Shown here one piece after another: positions 53,795 through 62,453 of a stretch of 64,000 nucleotides of DNA. Where the stretch lies: the NCBI RefSeq assembly GCF_009795715.1, contig NZ_WTCR01000011.1, forward strand, positions 115,925 through 179,924, given 5' to 3'. The position numbers and the translations under genes are program-made. Under the pieces are notes generated by a model. It was not told where the DNA came from. It was given only the letters and a program-made list of their open reading frames with translations, and ran no database searches. Source of the DNA: Labilibaculum euxinicum. Its GTDB lineage: Bacteria; Bacteroidota; Bacteroidia; Bacteroidales; Marinifilaceae. Each line of letters begins with the position of its first letter. Within the stretch, counting starts at the first letter, position 1.

Positions 53795-55149
53795 TCTTGG
53801 CAATTTTTCTTGGTCTATCGGCAAACTCACAGAAAAAGCTTAGTGTTGCACAGGTAGATAAGGAAAGCTTTGCTCTGTTTCAAAAAGGGCAATGGAAACA
53901 ATTGATTACTGAAGGTGAAAAAGCCAACAAGCAGGGAATTGATTTTTATTATCTGCAGTACCGTATAGCTATCGCTTACTATGAACTAAAAAAATACAGA
54001 AAATCAGCGGGTCTTTTTCATCAGTTATACCTGCAAAATGGCGAAGATGCCATTATAAAAGAATATCTGTACTTCTCATATCTTTTAGGAGGACAGGAAA
54101 AAGATGCAATCCGATTGCAGAACAAATTAGCCCAGTCTACATCGGAGAAATATAACATCGGTAAAACAAAAATTATTTCGGCTATCTATTCAGAAATTAA
54201 ACATGAAATATTGGATGATTATGCAATTGTTTCAGATCAATTGCAGGAACAGACTGTTCGCAAAGACTTTCTGCACTATAGTATTGGACTGAATCATCAG
54301 TTGGGCGATAGAGTTTCACTATTTCAGGCATTTAGTCATGTGGATGTAAAGAATTCCATTGTAAGCGAAACCTACTTTTTCGATGAAGATCTTACCCAAA
54401 ATCAGTATTACTTAAAAAGTTCTGTTCAACTGGATTGGGGAAGTCAATTGATACTTGCCGGACATTGGTTAACAACAAAAATAGACGGCAATCCCCTAAG
54501 TGTACAAAATGAAGTCGCAGCAATTGAACCTCAGGTAAAAGCTGGAAACGGGAACGGCCCCGGGGGCAGCGGCAATCAATCTGATCCGGTAATTACGGAT
54601 GAAGGCACAGAACTTTATCCCTACTCTTTCAAACAAAACAGTTTTATTGCCTACCTCGGTCTGCAGCAAAAAATATCGAATTTACAACTTGAGTTAGGTG
54701 TACTGTACTCTTCAATGAATAATGAAACACGCTGGCAGCAAGAAATTGAACTCCGATATTATCCATTGGGAAACACGAATTTATACTTAACCGGTAGTTT
54801 TACCAATCAAATGGAAAAAGAACAAACAAGTACCTGGCACAACAGAAAATACTGGAAAACAGGAACAGGCTTTCGAATTGCAAAAAATACCTGGGCAAGT
54901 GCAGGATATACTTTTGGCGATTTGTATAAACAGATCGAAAATCAGGGATATTCTGTTTTCAACGGCGTTAATCTTGTAAAAAACAGAAAAGAGCTTTCGA
55001 TTTATCAGTATCTATTCAAAGGGAAACTTAATCTGTTCCTGATCTGGCAAAATCAGAAAGAAAAAAATAATTATACCATAAATGATGAGTTGAATAGTCA
55101 GAACATCAATGTCCAATCAATAATCGGAGGAATCAAATGGAACTTCTAG
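53770..55149 (+). CDS. Outer-membrane protein with TPR-like N-terminal part and beta-barrel
   Basis: 459 residues with a signal peptide (MWKHASILILAIFLGLSANSQ). Residues about 25-130 look like TPR helices; the rest has alternating strands with aromatic girdles and a C-terminal IIGGIKWNF ending in Phe, as in outer-membrane barrels. A glycine-rich loop (GNGNGPGGSGNQSD, about 258-271) is probably an extracellular or periplasmic linker. It overlaps both neighbours (25 and 13 bases), so translation is tightly coupled to the transporter and the TPR protein. Confidence 0.7.
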   Translation: MWKHASILILAIFLGLSANSQKKLSVAQVDKESFALFQKGQWKQLITEGEKANKQGIDFYYLQYRIAIAYYELKKYRKSAGLFHQLYLQNGEDAIIKEYLYFSYLLGGQEKDAIRLQNKLAQSTSEKYNIGKTKIISAIYSEIKHEILDDYAIVSDQLQEQTVRKDFLHYSIGLNHQLGDRVSLFQAFSHVDVKNSIVSETYFFDEDLTQNQYYLKSSVQLDWGSQLILAGHWLTTKIDGNPLSVQNEVAAIEPQVKAGNGNGPGGSGNQSDPVITDEGTELYPYSFKQNSFIAYLGLQQKISNLQLELGVLYSSMNNETRWQQEIELRYYPLGNTNLYLTGSFTNQMEKEQTSTWHNRKYWKTGTGFRIAKNTWASAGYTFGDLYKQIENQGYSVFNGVNLVKNRKELSIYQYLFKGKLNLFLIWQNQKEKNNYTINDELNSQNINVQSIIGGIKWNF

Positions 55150-55793
55150 AAAATTCAAAACGCAGTATATTTTCTTTACTATTCGTCATCCTGCTATTTA
55201 ACAGCGCAACAGGTCAGGATTTTAAGACTACAGGCATGGCGTTCGAAGAGAGTTATAAATATGAGAAGGAAGGAGATTTTTCTCATGCCATAGATCAGCT
55301 AAAAGCAGTATATGATGAGAATTCGTATGAAATTAATTTGCGTTTAGGCTGGCTCAATTATCAGGCTGGTGTATTTAATGAATCCATTTCTCATTATCAA
55401 CGGGCAGTAAATTTAAAACCATATGCCGAAGAAGCAAAATTTGGATTGGTATTACCCAAAGCAGCCATTGGAAAATGGGACGAAGTTGTAAATATTTACA
55501 AAGAAATTCTTAATATATCCCCCAACCAAACCGTTGCCAATTACCGCTTAGGTCTTATTTTTTATGGTCGGGAAGACTATGAAAAAGCTCTTCAGCACTT
55601 TAAAAAGGTAGTTGACCTGTATCCTTTTAGTTACGATGCACTCATTATGCTTGCATGGACCAATTATAGAATGGGCAAAAGCCGGGAGGCTCTCATCTTA
55701 TTTCAAAAAAGTCTTTGGTATTTCCCAAGTGATCCTTCTGCTTTAGAAGGTCTTAAACTCTTAGGACAATCACAGGAAAAACTTTCTGAATAA
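55137..55793 (+). CDS. Periplasmic TPR protein
   Basis: 218 residues, signal peptide ending near Gln27 (LLFNSATGQ), then at least four tetratricopeptide repeats (for example YEINLRLGWLNYQAGVFNES, VANYRLGLIFYGREDYEKAL). Likely a scaffold for the barrel protein encoded just upstream, with which it overlaps by 13 bases. It closes the six-gene set; its stop lies 99 bases before the thioesterase gene. Confidence 0.75.
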   Translation: MELLENSKRSIFSLLFVILLFNSATGQDFKTTGMAFEESYKYEKEGDFSHAIDQLKAVYDENSYEINLRLGWLNYQAGVFNESISHYQRAVNLKPYAEEAKFGLVLPKAAIGKWDEVVNIYKEILNISPNQTVANYRLGLIFYGREDYEKALQHFKKVVDLYPFSYDALIMLAWTNYRMGKSREALILFQKSLWYFPSDPSALEGLKLLGQSQEKLSE

Positions 55794-55892
55794 GACGTAA
55801 ATGTGATTTAAATCCAAATTATTGTATTTCATTATTACTATCAAATATGTATTTTTAGACTCGCGAGCACAAACACCTAACAATCAAAAATA

Positions 55893-56330
55893 ATGTCGGC
55901 AAATGTAATGATCGTTGAAATGGAAATAGGCATTAAGGCCTATGATATTGACGCAATGGGAATTGTAAGTAATATTGTATACATCAGATGGTTTGAAGAT
56001 TTAAGACATTTGTTTCTGGAGAAGCACTTTCCATATAATGAAATGATAGCCACCAATATTTCCCCTATTTTAATTAAAACAGAAGCACATTACAAAGTTC
56101 CGTTAACCATTCAGGATCATCCAAGGGGAACGTGCAGAATTAAAAATCTGGGATCCAGCAAATGGGAAATGGATTTTGAGATTTTTTCCGGTGATATAAT
56201 TTATTGCAAAGGAAAACAAGCTGGTTGCTTTTACAATCTTGAAAAACAGAGACCTTCATTGGTTCCGGAACGCCTTTTGGAAGCTTACGAAAAGGCTAAA
56301 TTACAAATGCATGACGAAATAACACAATGA
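55893..56330 (+). CDS. Acyl-CoA thioesterase, hotdog fold (YbgC/4HBT-like)
   Basis: 145 residues. The catalytic Asp lies in AYDIDAMGIVSNIVYIRWFEDLRHLF, the 4-hydroxybenzoyl-CoA-thioesterase signature with D-x-x-G-x-V-x-N-x-x-Y. It hydrolyses acyl-CoA or aryl-CoA in the cytosol; the substrate is not known. A second in-frame start (Met at residue 6) is possible. It could belong to the preceding operon or stand alone. Confidence 0.85.
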   Translation: MSANVMIVEMEIGIKAYDIDAMGIVSNIVYIRWFEDLRHLFLEKHFPYNEMIATNISPILIKTEAHYKVPLTIQDHPRGTCRIKNLGSSKWEMDFEIFSGDIIYCKGKQAGCFYNLEKQRPSLVPERLLEAYEKAKLQMHDEITQ

Positions 56331-56362
56331 TCAAGTTGTCTTCTATAAAAGCCTGAAGCCCT

Positions 56363-56908
56363 ATGAGTAAAAGAGTAAAGTACATTTCTGTTTTAAGAGG
56401 AATAAATGTGGGTGGCAAACGTAAAATTCTGATGGCAGATCTTAAAGAATTGTATTCTGAATTGGGGTTTGAAAATTGTATCAGCTACATTCAAAGCGGA
56501 AATGTAATTTTTGAATATCAAAACGTCTCCAATTCTATACTTGAAGCAAAATTAGAAGATGCCATTTTGGAGAAATACGGTTTCGAAGTGCCTGTAATAG
56601 TGAGGACACAAAACGAATGGGAGCAATCAGCTCTGTCAAATCCGTATACTGATTCTTATGAAAATAAGTGTCTTTACCTCACCTTCCTAAGTGAAATTCC
56701 AAAAATAGAATTAAGCGAAGCTATCAGTGAATTAAGCTTTGAACCGGATCGTTTTCAAATTATCGATAAAGATGTATTTATATACTGCCCGGGGCAGTAT
56801 CACAAAACGAAGCTCAGCAATCAGTTTTTCGAATCGAAGCTAAAAGTGAAAGCCACAACCCGTAACTGGAATACAGTTCTTAAACTTCTGGAACTATCAA
56901 CAGAATAG
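56363..56908 (+). CDS. DUF1697 domain protein
   Basis: 181 residues with the family start RVKYISVLRGINVGGKRKILMADLKELYSELGF and YIQSGNVIFE, and the C-terminal TTRNWNTVLKLLEL. DUF1697 function is unknown. It ends about 95 bases before a bidirectional terminator. Confidence 0.9.
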   Translation: MSKRVKYISVLRGINVGGKRKILMADLKELYSELGFENCISYIQSGNVIFEYQNVSNSILEAKLEDAILEKYGFEVPVIVRTQNEWEQSALSNPYTDSYENKCLYLTFLSEIPKIELSEAISELSFEPDRFQIIDKDVFIYCPGQYHKTKLSNQFFESKLKVKATTRNWNTVLKLLELSTE

Positions 56909-57002
56909 AATTTATTCTATTCGGCACTCATACATCCCGAAAATTATCCTTCTTATCGAAGAAAAAAAAAGTAAGACTCTCTTAGCCTAAAATATTTAAA
57001 AC

Positions 57003-57035
57003 CCCGATTTGCAATTGCAGATCGGGATTTTTATT
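57003..57035. terminator. Bidirectional intrinsic terminator
   Basis: CCCGAT (57003-57008) pairs with ATCGGG (57021-57026) around an inner TGCAATTGCA palindrome, with A-rich and T-rich flanks on either side. It separates the convergent DUF1697 and DAHP synthase genes. Confidence 0.85.
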
Positions 57036-57048
57036 TTTTTGAAGTGTA

Positions 57049-58095
57049 TTATTTTATCTTCGCACAAAAATCCCGCAAAATTTGCTCTGTAGATTCAAAA
57101 TCAAGACATTCATCAGTCACCGAAACCCCATATTTTAATTTTGATTGATCATCAGGAATACTCTGTTTGCCAAAATTCAAATGACTCTCGATCATAAATC
57201 CCATAATGGATTCATTCCCTCTGGCAATTTGCTCAGCCAGACTGGCTAAAACAATTTCCTGTTTTTGGGCTTTTTTAGAAGAGTTCGCATGACTGCAATC
57301 GACCATTATTCTTGGCACAATTTGCAGATCAGACAGTTTTTTTTCAATCGCAGCAATGTATTCTGCTTCAAAATTAGGCTTTTTACCTCCTCGAAGTATG
57401 ATATGGGTGTTTGGATTTCCTAAGGTACGAATCACAGCCACTTTTCCTTCAGGATTGACACTCACAAAATTATGAGGAGATGCAACAGCCTGTATTGCAT
57501 TTATGGCAATATCAATATTCCCATCGGTACCGTTTTTAAAGCCAACAACCGAAGACAAGCCACTTGACATGTTTCGGTGACTTTGCGATTCGGTAGTTCG
57601 GGCACCAATCGCGGTCCACGAAAACAGATCCTGAATATACTGAGGAGTAACAATATCCAATGCTTCGCCGGCAGCCGGCAATCCAAGTTCTGCAATGTAC
57701 ACCAGAAGCTCCCGAGCCTGCTTTAAACCCTCCTGAATCCTGCAGGAATTATCCATGTAAGGATCATTCACCAAACCCTTCCATCCCACTGTGGTTCTGG
57801 GTTTCTCAAAATAAACCCGCATCACAATAAACAAATCCTCTTGTAAATCATCAGCCAGCACTTTCAGTTTTTGAGCGTACTCTTTTGCCGATTTAATATC
57901 ATGAATAGAGCAAGGTCCAACAATAGCAAGTATTCTCTTATCACTGCCATTTAAAATGTTTTTAATCGTAGTCTGTCCGTTATTAACGGTTTCGATGTGT
58001 TTTTCGCTAAGCGGATATAATTCTTTAAGTTCTATTGGAGTAATAATAGACTGCTCTTCACTCACATTCAGATTCTCTATTCTGGGGTCCATCAT
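57049..58095 (-). CDS. 3-deoxy-7-phosphoheptulonate synthase, class I-alpha (AroF/G/H type)
   Basis: 348 residues. Catalyses the first shikimate step. Signature parts: LAIVGPCSIHD, MRVYFEKPRTTVGWKGL, GARTTESQSHRNMSSGLSSVVGFKNGTDG, LRGGKKPNF and MVDCSHANSSK. It is a second DAHP synthase in the window, of a different class from the mutase fusion at 33335. It lies alone, with no leader peptide in its own direction, so its regulation is presumably allosteric, but the effector cannot be told. Confidence 0.95.
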   Translation of the reverse strand: MMDPRIENLNVSEEQSIITPIELKELYPLSEKHIETVNNGQTTIKNILNGSDKRILAIVGPCSIHDIKSAKEYAQKLKVLADDLQEDLFIVMRVYFEKPRTTVGWKGLVNDPYMDNSCRIQEGLKQARELLVYIAELGLPAAGEALDIVTPQYIQDLFSWTAIGARTTESQSHRNMSSGLSSVVGFKNGTDGNIDIAINAIQAVASPHNFVSVNPEGKVAVIRTLGNPNTHIILRGGKKPNFEAEYIAAIEKKLSDLQIVPRIMVDCSHANSSKKAQKQEIVLASLAEQIARGNESIMGFMIESHLNFGKQSIPDDQSKLKYGVSVTDECLDFESTEQILRDFCAKIK

Positions 58096-58684
58096 GTTCT
58101 TTGCTCTTTTATATAGTAATCGTAAAATTATCTTACAGCTTGTGAAAATAAGCTTTATTTCTTTGAATGTGAATTTTTAGTGTGACAATACAATCAGATG
58201 AAGAAATATTATGTAATTAAGAATTTTATCGATACAAAATTCCTGTCAATTTGTAATGCATTTAATTTAAAAATTATGAGAATCTTGATTTTTTCCATCC
58301 TGTTTTACTAAGATACCAGCTAACTCAGGTATCTTTTACTTTTTGCCTTGATCAAGTTGGAAATTATACCATTTTATTTAAAGATACTTTGGAAATTAAA
58401 TTGGTATTACTTTAGACAATCACAAGTTTATAAAGATTCTAAACAAAATTTATCCGATATAAAACCCCAATAAAAGCAAGGCATCTCATACATTCTGCAA
58501 TGCAAGTTGATATATATCAGCATATAATGACTTAAAACAATGCTAAACACATCTAGATATCTGAATATTATTCTTTAAATTAGATAATTAACAAAAGAAA
58601 ACTGAATGTTTGACATTTCCTTTTCTTAGACAGATTGTATTTGAATCATATACTACCAAAATACACCCTAAATTCAAATAAATT
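58096..58684. other. Intergenic region with orphan rightward terminator hairpin
   Basis: No gene. TAAGATACC (58309-58317) and GGTATCTT (58328-58335) form a hairpin followed by a T-rich tract, preceded by an 11-codon mini-frame (58276-58311, MRILIFSILFY). It faces the sulfide:quinone-reductase-like gene but 340 bases away, so the link is doubtful. The rest is A+T-rich. Confidence 0.4.
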
Positions 58685-60142
58685 ATGGCCAAAATCGTTG
58701 TTTTAGGAGCAGGTATTTCCGGACATACCGCTGCCGCCTTTATCAGAAAAAAGCTTGGAAAACAACACGAAGTTGTTGTTGTTTCTCCAAACAGTTATTA
58801 CCAGTGGATACCTTCCAACATTTGGGTTGGTGTCGGACGAATGAAAGTTGATCAGGTTAGGTTCAAGCTCAAAAAAGTATACGACAAATGGAAAATCGAC
58901 TTTAAGCAAGCCAAAGCAGTATCAATTCATCCGGAAGGCAATCAGGAAATTACCAAAGGATTTGTAAGCATTGAATACACCGATCCAGAAAAAAAAGGAG
59001 AAACGGAACAAGTTGATTACGACTATCTGGTAAATGCTACCGGACCGAAACTTAATTTTGAAGGCACTCCGGGATTAGGTCCCGGTAAAAATACAGAATC
59101 TGTTTGCTCCTGCGATCATGCCATTCATGCATGGGAAAAACTACAAGCTTGCTTCAAAAAAATGGAGGCCGGCGAAAAACAAACCTTTCTTATTGGAACA
59201 GGCCATTCGATGGCAACCTGCCAAGGAGCTGCCTTCGAGTACATTTTAAATGTTTCCTACGAAATAAGAAAACGGAAACTGGAACATTTGGCAGAATTGA
59301 TTTGGATCACCAACGAATACGAATTGGGCGATTTTGGAATGGGTGGCGCCTTTATTAAACGTGGCGGTTACATCACTTCAACCAAAGTGTTTGCTGAGTC
59401 CTTCTTAATTGAAAACGGAATCAGATGGATTAAACGTGCTGGCGTATTTGAAATTGAACCCGGAAAAGCAAATTACGAAACTCTCGATGGTGAAAAAAAT
59501 TCCGTTGCATTCGATTTCTCGATGCTGATTCCCGGCTTTTCGGGGGTTGGGTTAAAAGCCTTCGATAAAAACAACGAGGACATCACCTCCACTATTTTTG
59601 CTCCCAACGGCTTCACCAAAGTTGATGCCGATTACACCGCAAAAGATTTTGAGGAATGGAAAGCTGCCGATTGGCCCGAAACATACCGCAATCCTACTTA
59701 TCCAAACATATTTGCCCCGGGAATTGCATTTGCTCCTCCTCACTCCATTTCTAAACCAATGAAGAGCAAAAACGGAACGGCCATTTTCCCTGCTCCGCCA
59801 CGCACCGGAATGCCGTCGGGCGTATCGGGTAAAGTGGTTGCCCTGAACATTGTAAACTTGGTGAAAAAAGGCGAACACGAATTAAAACACAGAGCTTCGA
59901 TGGCTAAAATGGGTGCTGCTTGTATTGTATCGGCAGGATTTGGCATGACCAAAGGTTCCGCAGCAACCATGACCGTTTATCCTATTGTGCAGGATTGGGA
60001 CAAATATCCTGAATGGGGACGAAGTATTAAATATACCATGGGAGAACCCGGATTAGCCGGGCATTGGTTAAAATGGACCATGCATTATATGTTTCTGCAC
60101 AAAGCTAAAGGATACCCGTTTTGGTGGTTGCTACCTGAGTAA
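58685..60142 (+). CDS. Sulfide:quinone-oxidoreductase-like FAD protein
   Basis: 485 residues of the pyridine nucleotide-disulfide oxidoreductase superfamily. FAD-binding MAKIVVLGAGISGHTAAAFIRKKLG at the N-terminus, YLVNATGPKLNFEGTPGLGP, TESVCSCDHAIHAWE with Cys residues, and a C-terminal region (GHWLKWTMHYMFLHKAKGYPFWWLLPE) rich in aromatic residues as in membrane-anchored sulfide:quinone reductases. It likely oxidises sulfide and passes electrons to quinone; a different substrate is possible. A small gene follows, as often seen beside such genes. Confidence 0.8.
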   Translation: MAKIVVLGAGISGHTAAAFIRKKLGKQHEVVVVSPNSYYQWIPSNIWVGVGRMKVDQVRFKLKKVYDKWKIDFKQAKAVSIHPEGNQEITKGFVSIEYTDPEKKGETEQVDYDYLVNATGPKLNFEGTPGLGPGKNTESVCSCDHAIHAWEKLQACFKKMEAGEKQTFLIGTGHSMATCQGAAFEYILNVSYEIRKRKLEHLAELIWITNEYELGDFGMGGAFIKRGGYITSTKVFAESFLIENGIRWIKRAGVFEIEPGKANYETLDGEKNSVAFDFSMLIPGFSGVGLKAFDKNNEDITSTIFAPNGFTKVDADYTAKDFEEWKAADWPETYRNPTYPNIFAPGIAFAPPHSISKPMKSKNGTAIFPAPPRTGMPSGVSGKVVALNIVNLVKKGEHELKHRASMAKMGAACIVSAGFGMTKGSAATMTVYPIVQDWDKYPEWGRSIKYTMGEPGLAGHWLKWTMHYMFLHKAKGYPFWWLLPE

Positions 60143-60174
60143 AATAAAGTCGAATTTGTTAAAACAGATATACC

Positions 60175-60333
60175 ATGAATACTACAAAAAGAAGGGGTTA
60201 TTACGAAGAAGCCTATCCCCCAATGCCAACCAAAACCACCAAATTTTGGCGCAAAGAAATCTTCTATCAAACCTATCGGTTCCTTGTTCTTAATATGAAG
60301 ATTATCCGGATTGTTGTGATGGGGCATTCCTGA
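60175..60333 (+). CDS. Small basic/hydrophobic protein downstream of the SQR-like gene
   Basis: 52 codons from ATG 60175, 32 bases after the SQR-like stop: N-terminal RRGYYEEAYPPMPTKTTKFW followed by a hydrophobic helix-like FYQTYRFLVLNMKIIRIVVM. The pattern (polar start, KFW, amphipathic end) resembles short proteins I recall encoded after SQR-like genes; that memory is unverified. Coding is supported by sensible composition and a position inside the transcript. Confidence 0.5.
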   Translation: MNTTKRRGYYEEAYPPMPTKTTKFWRKEIFYQTYRFLVLNMKIIRIVVMGHS

Positions 60334-60345
60334 CAATAAATGTAC

Positions 60346-60482
60346 AAAGAGGGTGTCCGAAAAGTTCAATTTCATTGTCATTCTGAGCTTGCCGAAGAAT
60401 CTTTATGTTTGAATAACAGATGTTTCTACTTCGCTCAACATGACATTTCCAAGGGAAACTTTACTTTTCGGACACCCTCTTT
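60346..60482. mobile_element. 137-bp MITE-like element with 20-bp perfect terminal repeats
   Basis: AAAGAGGGTGTCCGAAAAGT (60346-60365) and its exact reverse complement (60463-60482) bound a 97-base core with no open frame (it includes ATTCTGAGCTTGCCGAAGAA). Related copies: 36844-36990 (inverted, right end decayed) and fragments at about 23493-23690. No transposase of its own is seen in the window; the IS5 ends do not match. Confidence 0.85.
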
Positions 60483-60670
60483 TTCTCAGTAAACACATTT
60501 CAACAGATCAATCACCATTACAAAGCATAATCTCAGTTATCAGAATCTTGTATTCCAAACAATTCTGCCTACTCCATCTGCACCAATTCGCGAAAAAATC
60601 TGCATCAAAAAAACTTATATTCAACACCTACATTACAAGATTATTTCGAACTTTGGAAAAAAATTGAAAA

Positions 60671-61117
60671 ATGATAATAGATAAAATTGAAAACTCGCAG
60701 CTTTACGCTGGAGTAAGTGAGCGAATTGCCAAGGCATTTGAATACATCAACAGTACAGACCTGCTAACTACCGAGGTGGGGAAATATGAAATTGACGGAG
60801 AAAATGTTTTTGCTCTTGTTCAGGAGTACAACACAAAAAATCTGGAAGATTGCAAATTGGAAAGTCATTTCGAACACATCGACATTCAGTATGTAATTTC
60901 GGGAACAGAATTAATGGGTGTTAGTATTTTAAGTAACCAAATTCCTCATACAGTAAACAATGAGAAAGATGTTGCATTTTATAAAAACGATTCAACTCTT
61001 TTCGAACTAACAGAAGGAATGTTTGCCATCTTTTTTCCAGATGATCTTCATTGCCCTTGCATTAAGAATGTTGAAAACTCAAAGGTTAAAAAACTGGTTG
61101 TGAAAATTCGCATCTAA
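60671..61117 (+). CDS. YhcH/YjgK/YiaL family protein
   Basis: 148 residues, a cupin-like beta sandwich. Landmarks: KYEIDGENVFALVQEYNTK, LESHFEHIDIQYVISGTE and FFPDDLHCPCI with the likely metal-binding Glu/His. Members act on sugars or sialic acid-related substrates; the function here is unassigned. A separate short transcript is likely. Confidence 0.9.
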   Translation: MIIDKIENSQLYAGVSERIAKAFEYINSTDLLTTEVGKYEIDGENVFALVQEYNTKNLEDCKLESHFEHIDIQYVISGTELMGVSILSNQIPHTVNNEKDVAFYKNDSTLFELTEGMFAIFFPDDLHCPCIKNVENSKVKKLVVKIRI

Positions 61118-61264
61118 TCTTTAGAAAAAATCTGCAGCTGTAGGCAAGAATATCATCTCTGCTTACAGCTATTTCATTTTCATGGAACTGTTTTCGGCTC
61201 TTCCCTGGGAAAATAAATTGACAAAGAGATTACTAAACAAAACTGAGATCAAGTGATTTCTATT

Positions 61265-62308
61265 TTATAAAAACCGCCTAATATCAACCTCTTTGGCAAG
61301 AGGATAATCGTTAACCGAAAGAAAGCGAACCATTTCGCGGGCAAAATAAGGTGCCAACATCACTCCTTTGGTACCCAATCCATTAAAAATTGCCACATGT
61401 TTGTGAAACGGATGTGTTCCTAAAACCGGACGACGATCGATTACGGTTGGACGTATCCCAGCCCAATGATTTACAACCGTGTAGGGCAATGAAATTAAAT
61501 TATCCAAACGCCCCATCAAGTCCTTTCTGCCTTCGAGGGTAATCTCCTCGTTCTGATTTTTCCAATCGTAGGTTGCTCCTATTTTAAACCGATTCTCCCC
61601 AAGTGGCATAACAAATAGGTTTTTATTAAAAATATAATCTTCGGATAAACCTTCGCACTCAATTTCCAACAATTCCCCTTTGGTCGGGTTAAAACCAACA
61701 CCCTTAAAATAAGGATTTTCAACAGCGTGATGTCCTTCACAAAAAACAATGGTCTCAGCTGAAAATCCATGCCAGGTAATCCCCCCATCAATAAACCCAA
61801 TATCCTTATACTTAAAGTTTGTCTCTACTAAAAGTCCTTTCGATTTAAAAAACTTATGCAGCTTTTTCAGCAATTTGCCCAAAAGGAGATAGCCGGAGTT
61901 GGTTACCCGTCCATAAGAATCAAAATCCTTAAAGCCTTTCCCAATCGAATTACTTCCCATCCCCACAAGATAATCGGAGAAGCTGCCGTCTGCCATCCGT
62001 TCTTCCCACATTTTGATTTCATTATCCGCTAAAGGCTTTATAATATCCATCGGGAACAAGAACCGGTGTCCCAGGTCATTCTCCAAATCCTGATACATTT
62101 TTGTCATAACAGGCAACACATCATCCACCATCCAGCTTTTGGTAAGCCGCTTAAAAACAACCGGATTATACATTCCCGCAGCAACATTGGAAGCAGCACT
62201 TTTATCGGGACTCGCAACAATCGTAAAATTAAGTCCGGCCCTGTACATATCATATGCAAGTAAAGATCCTGCTATTCCCTGTCCTACAATCAGAAATTTC
62301 TTTTCCAT
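61265..62308 (-). CDS. FAD-dependent oxidoreductase (DAO family)
   Basis: 347 residues. FAD-binding FLIVGQGIAGSLLAYDMYRAGLNFTIVA at the N-terminus; C-terminal WAGIRPTVIDRRPVLGTHPFHKHVAIFNGLGTKGVMLAPYFA, typical of D-amino-acid/glycine oxidase-like proteins. It probably oxidises an amine or amino acid; the substrate is unknown. It stands alone, divergent from trhO. Confidence 0.88.
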   Translation of the reverse strand: MEKKFLIVGQGIAGSLLAYDMYRAGLNFTIVASPDKSAASNVAAGMYNPVVFKRLTKSWMVDDVLPVMTKMYQDLENDLGHRFLFPMDIIKPLADNEIKMWEERMADGSFSDYLVGMGSNSIGKGFKDFDSYGRVTNSGYLLLGKLLKKLHKFFKSKGLLVETNFKYKDIGFIDGGITWHGFSAETIVFCEGHHAVENPYFKGVGFNPTKGELLEIECEGLSEDYIFNKNLFVMPLGENRFKIGATYDWKNQNEEITLEGRKDLMGRLDNLISLPYTVVNHWAGIRPTVIDRRPVLGTHPFHKHVAIFNGLGTKGVMLAPYFAREMVRFLSVNDYPLAKEVDIRRFL

Positions 62309-62453
62309 AAATTCTTGTTAAAATGATTCTGCAAACATAGTAATTTAAGACTAACATGTCCTATTTATACCCTGCCAGTCTTTTTCATGCTTGTTTGAAT
62401 GTAAAAAACCATTACTTTTGCAAAGTTTATTAATTCTAAATTAGAATAACAAA

